Source of the DNA: Azomonas tarimensis
Lineage (GTDB): Bacteria > Pseudomonadota > Gammaproteobacteria > Pseudomonadales > Pseudomonadaceae
Length of the DNA stretch: 64,000 bases
Direction of reading: 5' to 3'
Assembly (NCBI RefSeq): GCF_042648805.1
Contig: NZ_JBHRXZ010000017.1
Coordinates: 248,001-312,000, forward strand
Position numbers and translations under genes: made by a program. How positions within the stretch are numbered: the stretch's first letter is position 1; each line of letters opens with the position of its first letter. Shown here one piece after another: positions 48,068 to 57,269 of this stretch. The notes below the pieces were generated by a model. That model saw only the letters and a program-made list of their open reading frames with translations, searched no databases and had not been told where the DNA came from.

Positions 48068-49528
48068 TCAGGATGAGCAGCTGATTTCCAGATGCTTGCC
48101 CCACTCGGGGGGACGCTCGGCGTAACGCTCCATGCCGGGCTGGTCGTCGTAGGGGCGCGCCAATACCGAATGGAGCTCGCGGACCGGGCCATAATCGCCC
48201 CTCTCGGCGGCTTCGATCGCTTGTTGTGCCAGATAATTACGCAAGACGTACCGGGGATTGGCGGCATGCATCCCCTCGCGGCGCTGCTCGGGCGCCAGGC
48301 CTTCGGCCGCGACGCGCTGCAGATAGCGTTCGGACCACTGGTCGAACCCGGCGAGATCAAGCAAATCCTCGCGCAGGCGCTTTACCGCCGCAGGCGCGGG
48401 GCTGTCGCCGAGTTCGCGGAAGAACAGCGTGAAATCCACTGCACTGCCCTGCATCAGCTTGAGCAGGTCCTGCACCAGTTGTTTGTCACCCTCCTCGGCC
48501 TGGATCAGGCCCAGGCGGCGGCGCATCAGTGCGAGCCACTGGGCGCGGTAGCGCGGCAGGAACAGCTTGAGGGTATCGAGCAGCGTTTCCTTGGCGACAA
48601 AGGGAGTCAGTGCCTGGCCCAGCGCGGAGAGGTTCCAGTGGGCGATGGGCACCTGGTTGTCGAAGGAATAGCGCCCGGTATCGTCGGAATGGTTGCAGAT
48701 GAACTGCGGGTCGAAATCGTCGAGAAAGGCGTAGGGGCCAAAGTCGAAAGTGATGCCGAGGATCGACATGTTGTCGGTGTTCATCACTCCGTGGCAGAAA
48801 CCATAGGCCTGCCAGTAACCGACCATTTCTGCGGTGCGTTCAAGCACCGCGCGGAAAAACGAGCCGTAGGGCTCCGGATGATCGAGGCAGTCGGGGTAAT
48901 GCGCCTCGATGACATGATCGAGCAACTCGCGCAGCGCCTCGTGCTGGCGGGTGTAGTAGAAGAACTCGAAATTGCCGAAGCGCACGTGGCTGGGCGCCAG
49001 GCGCATGAGCATGGCGCCGCGCTCCTGCCGCTCGCGCCAGACCACTGAGTGGGAGTCGGTGACGCTGAGGGCGCGCGAAGTCGGGATGCCAAGGGCATGC
49101 AGGTGCTCGCTGGCAAGGAATTCACGGATCGACGAGCGCAGCACTGCGCGGCCGTCGCCCATGCGCGAGTAGGGCGTCGAGCCGGCGCCCTTGAGGTGCA
49201 GATCCCAGTGCTCGCCGGCCGCATTGAGCGCCTCACCAAGCAACAAACCGCGGCCGTCGCCAAGCTGCGGATTGTACATACCGAACTGGTGCCCGGAGTA
49301 GACCATCGCCCGCGGCTCGGCGTCGTTCCACAGCTTGTGACCCGAGCACAGTTCCGTAAACAGCGGATCGTCGGCGCTTGCCAGGTCGAGATCGAGCAGC
49401 CTCATCGCCGCTTCGCTGGCCACCACCAGTCGGGGAGCTTCGAGGGGCTGTGGCTGGACAGGGGTCGAGAAGGTGTCGCCCAGGCGGGCAAAGCGGTTAT
49501 CGAAGACGAGCTCGGCGAGCGTTTTCAA
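48068..49528 (-). CDS. selO: protein adenylyltransferase SelO
   Basis: Pseudokinase-fold enzyme of 486 residues that transfers AMP from ATP to protein hydroxyls, linked to redox stress. The flipped-kinase signatures GDGRGLLLGE, LKGAGSTPYSRMGDGRAVLR, HGVMNTDNMSILG and DFGPYAFLDDF are intact. TTG 49528 is preferred over an ATG ten codons earlier because GGAG lies 8 bases before it and the protein then begins KTLAELVFDNRFARLGD, as in relatives. The family often carries a C-terminal Cys pair; here the end is LEISCSS, with a single Cys there. Confidence 0.95.
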   Translation of the reverse strand: MKTLAELVFDNRFARLGDTFSTPVQPQPLEAPRLVVASEAAMRLLDLDLASADDPLFTELCSGHKLWNDAEPRAMVYSGHQFGMYNPQLGDGRGLLLGEALNAAGEHWDLHLKGAGSTPYSRMGDGRAVLRSSIREFLASEHLHALGIPTSRALSVTDSHSVVWRERQERGAMLMRLAPSHVRFGNFEFFYYTRQHEALRELLDHVIEAHYPDCLDHPEPYGSFFRAVLERTAEMVGYWQAYGFCHGVMNTDNMSILGITFDFGPYAFLDDFDPQFICNHSDDTGRYSFDNQVPIAHWNLSALGQALTPFVAKETLLDTLKLFLPRYRAQWLALMRRRLGLIQAEEGDKQLVQDLLKLMQGSAVDFTLFFRELGDSPAPAAVKRLREDLLDLAGFDQWSERYLQRVAAEGLAPEQRREGMHAANPRYVLRNYLAQQAIEAAERGDYGPVRELHSVLARPYDDQPGMERYAERPPEWGKHLEISCSS

Positions 49529-49608
49529 GGGTCTGGCTCCGCGGAAATCCTGGCCCATTCTGGCACGCTGGGGAGCCAGCCGGGGGAGATTTGCGCGGCG
49601 TCCGATAT

Positions 49609-52600
49609 TCAGTCGGGTCCGGCCAGGCCTGGAGGTTGATCGTCTCGGCGACGGGGCTCCTCGCTCAGGTGGAGCTCCTTGCCGTCGAGATTCTTGATGC
49701 AGATGTCCAGCTGGCGGAAGGCGATGTCGATGCCGTAGCGGGCGAATTCGCGATCGATGAAGCGGTTGATCTCATCAGTCGCCGGGTTGCGGTCGCTCAG
49801 GGTGCGCACATGGATGCGTAGTTCGTGGTCGAGCCTGCTTTCGCCAAAACTGAGGAACAGCACTTGCGGCTTGGGCTCCTTGAGCACCCGCTCGTTCACC
49901 GCCGCCGCCTGCAGCATCACTTCGCGGACGAGCTCCAGATCGGAACCGTAGGCCACGCCCACTTTCAGCGTCACTCGGGTCACGGTGTCGTTGAGTGACC
50001 AGTTCACCAACTGGCTAGTGATGAAGGTCTTGTTTGGAACGATGATTTCCTTGTGATCGAAGTCGGTGATGGTGGTGGCGCGTATGCGGATCTTGCTCAC
50101 CGTGCCGGACAGGTTGCCAATGGTAACCACGTCGCCGATGCGCACCGGGCGCTCGAACAGGATGATCAGCCCGGACACGAAGTTGGCGAAGATCTCCTGC
50201 AGGCCGAAGCCCAGCCCCACCGACAGGGCGGCCACCAGCCACTGCAGCTTGTCCCAGCTGACGCCCAGGGTAGAAAGGGTAGAGACAATGCCGATCGCCA
50301 CCAGCGCGTAGGACAGCAGGGTGCCAGTGGCGTAGGCGCTGCCCTGGGCCAGGCGCAGTCTCGATAGCACCATGTCCAGCAGGCCCGGCAGGTTGCGCGC
50401 CAGGAGGGTGGTGATCCCGACGATGACCAGGGCGCCGGCGAGATCGCGCAGGCTGATGGAGGTCATGTCCTCGCCGGTCCCGGAGGCATAGAGCGTGAAG
50501 TTCTCCAGGTAGGAGAACACCGAGATCAGGTCGGCCCAGACCCAGTACAGCGCCACGGCGAAAAGGCCGGCAAGCGCGGTGCGGGTCAGGCGCAGCGCCT
50601 GCTGGTTGACCTGCTCCAGGTCAGGACCGGGACCGGCGGGCTGAGCTTCGAATTCGTCAAGGCCCTCTTGCAGCGGCTGCGGTCGACTGGCGAGCATGCG
50701 TTGGTAGGCCAGCCGCTTGGAGGCTACCCCGAGGCTGCGTACCAGGGTGGCTTCCAGCGCGACCCAGATCATGAGCAGGTAGAGGGTGTCGATCAGTCGC
50801 CCGCTCAGGATCAGCGCCGAGTAGTAGTAGCCGAGCCCGACCACCAGCATCAGCGCCAGCGGAAGCACGCTGAACAGCATGCCCAGGGCCATGCGCAGCG
50901 GCGGGGTGTTGTCGCTCCCCGGTCCGTTGATCAGCAGCCGGATCAGGCGCCAGGCCAGCATCGCGTAGCCGCAGAGCAGGAGGACGATGCCCAGGACGTC
51001 GTCGGCCAGGCTGGCCGGCTGTTGCGATGCGAAGGCCACCACCGCCACCAGTCCCAGCACCACCATGCCGAGAACGCGGATTTCATTGCGCAGGAATCCC
51101 ACCTGTGGCAGCGACCAACGGAAATGCCGCTCGGCCATGCGCCCAGGGGACAGCATGCGGTAGGCGGTGTAGAACACCAGCCAGGCGCGTGCCATTTCGT
51201 GGAAAGCTGCCCCGAGCCCGACGTTCTGGCCACGTCCGTCCATCTGCAGCAGATAGCCACAAAGGGCCAGGGCCAGTGCGACAGGTACTGCGAGCAGGAC
51301 ATTGAGCAACAGCGCCAGCGGCGTATGCAGCTGGCTGTCCTTGCGAAAATGACCGATATCCTGGCTCAGCGCCTGCAGGCGAGCATTGAAATTGTCTCGT
51401 TGCCAGAGAGTCAGCGCGATGACCAGCAGCAGTGGCAGGAAGGACAGCGGGCGTTCCACAAGTCCTGCGCCAAGCTGGGTCAGGATCCCCCACCAAGGTA
51501 CGCCACTGAGCTGGTTGCCCAGGCGCTCGGGCGCGGTTTTCACCCAGTTCCAGTCCAGCGGGCGGTTGCTGGGAATCCAAAACATCTGCTTGTCGATGGT
51601 CTCGCGCAGGGCCTGGGCGGTGTCCTGCAGCTGTTTCTGGCCAAGCTGCAGGGTGACGGACTCGTTGATCAGCGCAGTGAGCTCGCGTTCCAGCCGATCG
51701 AGCAGCTCGACCCGGGTACGCAGCAGGTCGAGCAGTGCCTGGCGGAGCTCGGGAGCCACGGTTTCCACGGGCTGGCCGGCAAGCAGGCGCTCGACATAGG
51801 CCTGCGGATCGCCGGTCTGCTCGCGGCGCTGGCTCAGCTCGAACTGATAAAGGCGCAGGTCGCCGATCTGATCGGCCAGGTTCTGGTCGAGCACCAGCTG
51901 CGGCAGCGCCTGCTGCTGCTGGAACAGAATGCGCGACAACAACTGGCTGCCCTCGAGCACCGTGATCTGTTCATCGAGGGTGCGGTCGGCCTGGGTGATG
52001 CTGTCGAGCTGCTGGCGGGTCTGCAGGTTCTGCCGCGTGACCTGGTTGAGCCGCTCGGTGGTGCGCAACAGGTAGTCGGACAGCTTGAGGTTGAGTACGC
52101 TCTCGGCGGCAAGCAGCGAGTCACGCGCGGCGCTTTCGGCGGTACGTGACTGTTCGGCCACTGCCTGCTCTGAGTCCGCCCGGCGCTTGTCATTGATCAG
52201 CGCCTGCAACGCCAGAGTCTCCTCTTCGGCCCGGGCAATGCGCTCGACCATCAGGTCGCGACGGGCCTTGCCGAGGTCGTGCAGCTGGCTGTTGCCGGCC
52301 AGCTCCTGACGGCGCAGCTCGATCAGGGCGCGCTGCGCCTGGAGTTCGGCATCGAGTACGGCGCTGCGCTCGGCAGTCAATGCTCGACCCGCCTCACGAC
52401 CGCTGCTGAGCACGGCATTGATCTCGATGATGCGCGCCTGCGCCTTGCCGATCTCGCCCTGGGCCCGTTCCGGCCGGTTTTGCGCAGCGATGAACATGCT
52501 GTTGGCCGCGCTCAGCTCGCGCTGCCAGTTGGCCAGCTCGTCCATTCGCTCGGCCAGGCGGCGCTCCAGCTCGGCCACGCCGAGATCGGCGTAGCGCTTG

Positions 52601-52881
52601 GCGTGATCCCGTTCGGGGTTGGCCTTGAGCTGTTCCAGCTCGCGTTGTGCCTCAGTGAACTGCTTTGGGGCCTCTTCAAGCTGGACCTTCAGGTCGGCCA
52701 GCCGCTTGACGCGGCTGTTGGCCTGCTCGATGAGCGCCTGGGTCTGCTCCGAGAGGGCTTCGGCAGGACGCTGCTCGGCTTCGGCGGCAGGAGGGGTCTG
52801 GGCAGCAGCGGTGGTGGCCGCAAGACCGGGAACGGACAGAGCGAGCAGGGTCGCGAACAGCAGGTTACGCGAAATGGACAT
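49609..52881 (-). CDS. mscK: large mechanosensitive channel of the MscS family, MscK-type
   Basis: Inner-membrane channel of 1090 residues opened by membrane tension to release solutes on hypo-osmotic shock. A signal peptide (to about residue 28) precedes a long periplasmic coiled-coil region of the MscS_porin type (about 40-420). Many membrane segments follow (about 460-860), then the MscS core with the pore helix (GLGFGLQEIFANFVSGLIILFE-like, here 20 residues from VGLGFGLQEI) and the beta domain (VRIGDVVTIGNLSGTVSKI). The C terminus is short. This layout fits MscK/KefA or MscM; MscK is chosen by length and Pseudomonas synteny with selO and nhaP2. Confidence 0.87.
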   Translation of the reverse strand: MSISRNLLFATLLALSVPGLAATTAAAQTPPAAEAEQRPAEALSEQTQALIEQANSRVKRLADLKVQLEEAPKQFTEAQRELEQLKANPERDHAKRYADLGVAELERRLAERMDELANWQRELSAANSMFIAAQNRPERAQGEIGKAQARIIEINAVLSSGREAGRALTAERSAVLDAELQAQRALIELRRQELAGNSQLHDLGKARRDLMVERIARAEEETLALQALINDKRRADSEQAVAEQSRTAESAARDSLLAAESVLNLKLSDYLLRTTERLNQVTRQNLQTRQQLDSITQADRTLDEQITVLEGSQLLSRILFQQQQALPQLVLDQNLADQIGDLRLYQFELSQRREQTGDPQAYVERLLAGQPVETVAPELRQALLDLLRTRVELLDRLERELTALINESVTLQLGQKQLQDTAQALRETIDKQMFWIPSNRPLDWNWVKTAPERLGNQLSGVPWWGILTQLGAGLVERPLSFLPLLLVIALTLWQRDNFNARLQALSQDIGHFRKDSQLHTPLALLLNVLLAVPVALALALCGYLLQMDGRGQNVGLGAAFHEMARAWLVFYTAYRMLSPGRMAERHFRWSLPQVGFLRNEIRVLGMVVLGLVAVVAFASQQPASLADDVLGIVLLLCGYAMLAWRLIRLLINGPGSDNTPPLRMALGMLFSVLPLALMLVVGLGYYYSALILSGRLIDTLYLLMIWVALEATLVRSLGVASKRLAYQRMLASRPQPLQEGLDEFEAQPAGPGPDLEQVNQQALRLTRTALAGLFAVALYWVWADLISVFSYLENFTLYASGTGEDMTSISLRDLAGALVIVGITTLLARNLPGLLDMVLSRLRLAQGSAYATGTLLSYALVAIGIVSTLSTLGVSWDKLQWLVAALSVGLGFGLQEIFANFVSGLIILFERPVRIGDVVTIGNLSGTVSKIRIRATTITDFDHKEIIVPNKTFITSQLVNWSLNDTVTRVTLKVGVAYGSDLELVREVMLQAAAVNERVLKEPKPQVLFLSFGESRLDHELRIHVRTLSDRNPATDEINRFIDREFARYGIDIAFRQLDICIKNLDGKELHLSEEPRRRDDQPPGLAGPD

Positions 52882-52976
52882 GGTGCGGCACTGGCTTAAT
52901 GCGGGCGGAGCGCGAGTCTAGCAGGCCGGTGCCGCGCCGCCAGCGCTGGCCTTTTGCCGCGTCGGCGGCTCGCGCC

Positions 52977-54722
52977 TCAAAGCATCAGGTTAGGGCCTGG
53001 CCGGGTGTCCTTGGGAAATTTCAGGCCGACCTTGCGCACCGTGCCGTTCTCCATCTGCGCCACGGTCCAGGTCAGGCCGTTCCATTCGATTTGGTCGCCC
53101 ACCACCGGCTTGGCGCCGATGCGCTGGGTGATCAGATCGCTAATGGTCAGCGCGCCCTCCATGTCGTCCAGCTTGAGGCCGTAGAGGGCGGCCAGCGCGC
53201 TCAGTTCGGCATCGCTTTCAAGGATGAAATCACCAAAGAAGCGCAAGTCCTGGGTGCGCTTGGGCGGCTGGCTGAAAAGCTTGCCCAGTGCCGGCAGGTC
53301 GGCCTCATGGCCGATCACGCAAAGGATATCGTCGACCTGCAGGCGCGTGCTGCCCGAGGGATGCAAGAGTTCCTTGCCACGAAACAGGGCGGCGATACGG
53401 GTGCCCTCGGGCATGCGCAGCTCGCGCAAGGCCGCGCCGATGCACCATTTGCTGGCGCTCAAGCGATAGACGAACAATTCCCACTGACTGGTGGTATGCA
53501 CCTGCAGGCCGGTACGTGAGACCGGCAGGGGCGAAGGCGGCACTTCGACCTTCGCCTTGCGCGCCGCCCACCCCAGCGTGGTGCCTTGCACCAGCAGCGA
53601 GACCAGCACGATGAAGAAGGCTACATTGAAGAACAGTTGGGCCTGGTCCAGCCCGGCCATCAGCGGGAACACCGCGAGGATCACCGGGACCGCTCCGCGC
53701 AAGCCGATCCAGGATATGAACAGCCGCTCACGCAAGTGAAAGCCGCGAAACGGCAGCAGGCTGATGAACACTGACAGCGGCCGCGCAAAGAAGATCATCC
53801 ACAGCGACAGGAGGAGTGCCGGCAGCGCAATGGGCAGCAGATCGCTAGGAGCCAGCAGCAGGCCGAGCACCAGGAACATGCCGATCTGGCTGAGCCAGGC
53901 CAGACCGTCGAACATGTGCAGGATGCCGTAACGGTTGCGAATCGGCCGATTGCCAAGGACCAGGCCACATACGTAGATCGCCAGGATGCCGCTGCCGTCA
54001 AGGCTGCCGGAGATGGCGTAGATCAAGATGCCGCCGCTCACTGCTAGCAAGGGATAGAGCCCGTCGGCCACCGCCAGCTTGTTGATCAGTTGCAGCAACA
54101 GCCAGCCGCCGCCAAGACCGAGCAGTACGCCGAGTCCGAACTGCTGCAGCAGATCGACCAAAATGGCTGCGCTGAAGCTTGTTTCGCCCGCAGCGAGCAT
54201 AGCGATCAGCGAGACGGTGAGAAACATCGCCATCGGGTCGTTGCTGCCGGACTCGATCTCCAGGGTGGAACCGACCCGCTCGTTGAGCCCCTTGCCATTG
54301 AGCAGGTTGAATACCGCAGCGGCGTCGGTGGAGCCGACAATGGCTCCGATCAGAAGGCCCTGCAGCCAGTGCAGGCCGAATAGCCAGGCGGCGACGAGGC
54401 CGGTGAGTCCGGCCGTGATCATCACGCCGATGGTAGCCAGCGACATCGCAGGCCACAGCGCCACCCGGAAGGTGGCGACCCGGGTGCGCATGCCGCCGTC
54501 AAGCAGGATCACCGCGAGTGCAAGGTTGCTGATCAGGTAGGCGAGCGAGTAGTCGTCAAAGGCGATCTTGCCGATTCCGTCGACACCAGCCAGCATGCCG
54601 ACGCCGAGAAAGATCACCAGAATGGGGACGCCCAGCCGCGCCGACAGCGAGCTCATCAGGATACTGGCAGCAACCAGCATGGCACCGATGATGAACAGAT
54701 GATTGATGCTGCCAAAGTCCAA
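52977..54722 (-). CDS. nhaP2: K+/H+ antiporter NhaP2
   Basis: CPA1 antiporter of 581 residues exchanging cytoplasmic K+ (or Na+) for protons. Twelve or so membrane segments (1-390) with the transport motif VGSTDAAAVFNLL and ESGSNDPMA, followed by a TrkA_C domain (about 405-485) and a CorC_HlyC-like C-terminal domain (about 495-575). The start is TTG 54722 with GGAG 8 bases upstream. It lies behind mscK on the same strand; both genes handle ion and osmotic stress. Confidence 0.94.
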   Translation of the reverse strand: MDFGSINHLFIIGAMLVAASILMSSLSARLGVPILVIFLGVGMLAGVDGIGKIAFDDYSLAYLISNLALAVILLDGGMRTRVATFRVALWPAMSLATIGVMITAGLTGLVAAWLFGLHWLQGLLIGAIVGSTDAAAVFNLLNGKGLNERVGSTLEIESGSNDPMAMFLTVSLIAMLAAGETSFSAAILVDLLQQFGLGVLLGLGGGWLLLQLINKLAVADGLYPLLAVSGGILIYAISGSLDGSGILAIYVCGLVLGNRPIRNRYGILHMFDGLAWLSQIGMFLVLGLLLAPSDLLPIALPALLLSLWMIFFARPLSVFISLLPFRGFHLRERLFISWIGLRGAVPVILAVFPLMAGLDQAQLFFNVAFFIVLVSLLVQGTTLGWAARKAKVEVPPSPLPVSRTGLQVHTTSQWELFVYRLSASKWCIGAALRELRMPEGTRIAALFRGKELLHPSGSTRLQVDDILCVIGHEADLPALGKLFSQPPKRTQDLRFFGDFILESDAELSALAALYGLKLDDMEGALTISDLITQRIGAKPVVGDQIEWNGLTWTVAQMENGTVRKVGLKFPKDTRPGPNLML

Positions 54723-54893
54723 TGAAGCATCTCCTGAAGTTTTGATGCCCTGGCTTACGCAGGGTCTGTGCCAGCGATTCTACCGCGCGGGTTCGACCGC
54801 CTGTCAAAGTCGATGATCCGCGCCGACAGCAAGCCTGGTCACGGATACGCTTGGCGACATCTCCATCGTACACCGCCGCCTGGCTGATCTGGC

Positions 54894-56105
54894 TCAGCGG
54901 GTATTGCGCAGCGAAGGCGTCAGGCTGGCCCATAGCAGGCCCCAGACCAGCGCGGCAGCACCAAAGGCGAAGCTTTGGGTAAGAGTGCCACCGCGTGCCA
55001 GCCAGAGTTCTGCCAGCCAGGGTCCGGCCAGTTGTCCTACGCTGTAGAGCGCGATCAGCGCCGCCGACAGCCGAGGCCCCTGGTGCGGCTGAAAGGCCCG
55101 CGCCACGCGCTGGGTGAGCAGAACGGTACCGACAAAGCTGCCGCCGATCAGCACTGCGCACAGGGTGACACCAACGGCGCCCGGCCAGATCAGCGGTGCG
55201 GCGGCGCCCAGTGCCTGGGCCGCATAGGTGGCGCGCAGCACGGGCAGATCGCCGAGTCGCGCTCCCAGGTAATTCCAGAGCAGGATTCCGCCCATGCAGG
55301 CGATGGCGGTCCAGCGCCAGGTGCCTGCGATGAGGGCGTGGCCCGCGGGCAGGTGCTCGATGGCCAGGGTGGGCAGGAATGTCATTGGCAGGATATAGCC
55401 CAGGCCGGCCCCAGCGTAGGCGAGAAACAGCGGCGTGCTGGCCCGATCGAACAGCCGGCTGGACGGCGCATTGGCCTGATTGACCTTGGGCGGCGTGGCT
55501 TCGAGGCGTGCCAGCAGCCAGGCGCTGGCTAGGGCCAGCGGCAGCGCCAGCGCCGCCATGGGCAGCCAGCGCGAGGGACCGCTGAGCCAGTTGGCCGGGG
55601 CATTGGCCAGCCAGTTCGCGACCAGCATGCCGGCGGCAAAGCCAAAGTAGACCAGTCCGCTGAGCCCCGCCCGGCCGCGGGCCGACAGCCACTCCAGCAG
55701 CAGCGCGGGCGCCAGCACGAACACCACGCCATTGCCGACGCCGTTGATCAGGCGCAGCCAGAGCAGGGCCAGGTGGTTATCGGTGAAGCCATGCGCGAGG
55801 GTCGAGAAGGCATTGACCAGAAGGGCCAGGGCGAGTCCCCGCTGCAGGCGTGAGGGCACGGTCAGTGCCAATGCGAGCAGGGCACCGAGCAGGTAGCCGA
55901 TGTAGTTCCAGGTCGCCACTCGCGCCCCCTGCTCGAGATTGAGCAGGCCGTCGGCGAGCAGGTGCGGCAACAGCGGCGGAAAGGCGAAGCGGCCAAGAGA
56001 ATGCACGACCACCAGCGCGGCGGCGCCGGCGAGGAGGGGAACGAGAATGTCACGCAGCGGTGCTGGACGCATGGGACGGCTTGTATGAACCGGGCCCGCC
56101 ACCAT
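54894..56105 (-). CDS. MFS transporter, YbfB/YjiJ-like
   Basis: Inner-membrane carrier of 403 residues with about twelve hydrophobic segments, beginning at LVPLLAGAAALVVVHSLGRFAF and ending near LWASLTP. The first-helix segment with GRFAFPPLLPHLL and the early WNYIGYLLGAL fit the YbfB/YjiJ family of unknown substrate. ATG 56105 has GGAG 9 bases upstream. The 171 bp between this gene and nhaP2 hold no recognised gene. Divergent from rlmJ. Confidence 0.83.
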   Translation of the reverse strand: MVAGPVHTSRPMRPAPLRDILVPLLAGAAALVVVHSLGRFAFPPLLPHLLADGLLNLEQGARVATWNYIGYLLGALLALALTVPSRLQRGLALALLVNAFSTLAHGFTDNHLALLWLRLINGVGNGVVFVLAPALLLEWLSARGRAGLSGLVYFGFAAGMLVANWLANAPANWLSGPSRWLPMAALALPLALASAWLLARLEATPPKVNQANAPSSRLFDRASTPLFLAYAGAGLGYILPMTFLPTLAIEHLPAGHALIAGTWRWTAIACMGGILLWNYLGARLGDLPVLRATYAAQALGAAAPLIWPGAVGVTLCAVLIGGSFVGTVLLTQRVARAFQPHQGPRLSAALIALYSVGQLAGPWLAELWLARGGTLTQSFAFGAAALVWGLLWASLTPSLRNTR

Positions 56106-56135
56106 AGCGACTCGCTCCAGACGGCGGAAGGCATC

Positions 56136-56163
56136 TTGGCCGAAAGGATAGAGCCGTTACACT
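56136..56163 (+). promoter_or_regulatory. probable promoter of rlmJ
   Basis: TTGGCC (56136-56141), a 16-base spacer and TACACT (56158-56163), 30 bases before the rlmJ start. Confidence 0.5.
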
Positions 56164-56192
56164 GTCCGCCCTCCAATTGCACAGCCTTGCCC

Positions 56193-57029
56193 ATGAACTA
56201 CCGTCACGCTTTCCACGCCGGCAACCACGCCGATGTGCTCAAACACCTGGTGCTGTCGCGCATTTTCGCCGCCTTGGCCCGCAAGCCGGCGCCCTACGCC
56301 GTGCTGGATAGCCACGCAGGACTCGGGCTTTACGACCTGGCCGGCTCCGAAGCGAGCCGCACCGGTGAGTGGATGCAGGGCGTCGGGCGCCTGTGGCAGG
56401 CGGAAGACGCTCCGTCAGCCGTGGCGGACTATCTGGACGTGGTGCACGCGCTCAACCCGGGCGGTGAGCTGCGTTACTACCCCGGCTCGCCCGAACTGGC
56501 GCGGCGCCTGTCGCGCGAGCAGGACCGGCTGCAACTGAACGAGAAGCACCCCGAGGACGGCCGCCTGCTGAAGGAAAACATGCAGGGCGATGGCCGCGTT
56601 GCGGTGCATCTGGGTGAAGGCTGGCACGTGCCGCGCGCCCTCATGCCTACCGCCGAAAAGCGCCTGGTGCTGCTGATCGATCCGCCTTATGAGGAGCCCG
56701 ACGACCTCACCCGTGCCGTTCAGGCCCTGGGCGAGGCAATCGGCCGGATGCGCCAGACCGTCGTGGTGATCTGGTATCCGATCAAGAGTGAGCGTCAACT
56801 CAAGCGCTTCTATCAGGAGCTGGCTGCGTCCTCTGCACCAAAGCTGCTGCGGGCAGAGCTGCTGGTGCATCCGAGCGACAACGCCGAGCGACTCAATGGT
56901 TCGGGATTGGCCATCGCCAATCCGCCCTGGGGCCTGGAAGATGAACTGCAGACCCTGCTGCCCTGGCTGGCCCAGCGCCTCGCGCAAAGCGAGGGTGGCT
57001 GGCGGCTGGACTGGCTGATCGCCGAATAG
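56193..57029 (+). CDS. rlmJ: 23S rRNA (adenine-2030-N6) methyltransferase RlmJ
   Basis: SAM-dependent methyltransferase of 278 residues that methylates A2030 of 23S rRNA. The N terminus MNYRHAFHAGNHADVLKH is diagnostic, followed by the SAM-site LDSHAGLGLYDL and the catalytic DPPYE motif (about 163-167). ATG 56193 is the only start giving the family N terminus; the longer frame upstream is antisense to the MFS gene. Confidence 0.97.
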   Translation: MNYRHAFHAGNHADVLKHLVLSRIFAALARKPAPYAVLDSHAGLGLYDLAGSEASRTGEWMQGVGRLWQAEDAPSAVADYLDVVHALNPGGELRYYPGSPELARRLSREQDRLQLNEKHPEDGRLLKENMQGDGRVAVHLGEGWHVPRALMPTAEKRLVLLIDPPYEEPDDLTRAVQALGEAIGRMRQTVVVIWYPIKSERQLKRFYQELAASSAPKLLRAELLVHPSDNAERLNGSGLAIANPPWGLEDELQTLLPWLAQRLAQSEGGWRLDWLIAE

Positions 57030-57030
57030 G

Positions 57031-57268
57031 TCACAGCGGCGTCCGCAACTCGGAGACTACCCTCTCGTGCGATCAGCCCGTCGCGCATGTGGAAATGGTG
57101 GATCAGCCGCAGCTCCACGTGGCTGCCCACCGGCAGCGGGCCGTTGTCGATGCCCTCTGCAACGGGGCCAGGCGTACCCGCCTGTCGTCCACCAGGTACT
57201 CGGCGAGGAGGTCGCCCGTCACCTCAGGCGGATCCTCGGGCGTCTGCACGATCAGGGCTGGGCGCTGC
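57031..57268 (-). pseudogene. frameshifted remnant resembling an NTF2/SnoaL-like protein
   Basis: No intact frame fills this space, but three joined frames on the minus strand give a coherent protein end. Frame one reads PEVTGDLLAEYLVDDRRVRL then AP; losing one G after CCCCG (near 57160) shifts it to VAEGIDNGPLPVGSHVELRL and HHFHMRDGLIARE; an extra G at 57069-57071 shifts it back to VVSELRTPL and a TGA at 57033-57031. The middle part resembles the C-terminal strands of NTF2/SnoaL-like folds. The two compensating single-G changes could be decay or, since the assembly is a draft, sequencing errors. The start is unclear and may overlap the srkA end. Confidence 0.45.
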
Positions 57269-57269
57269 G

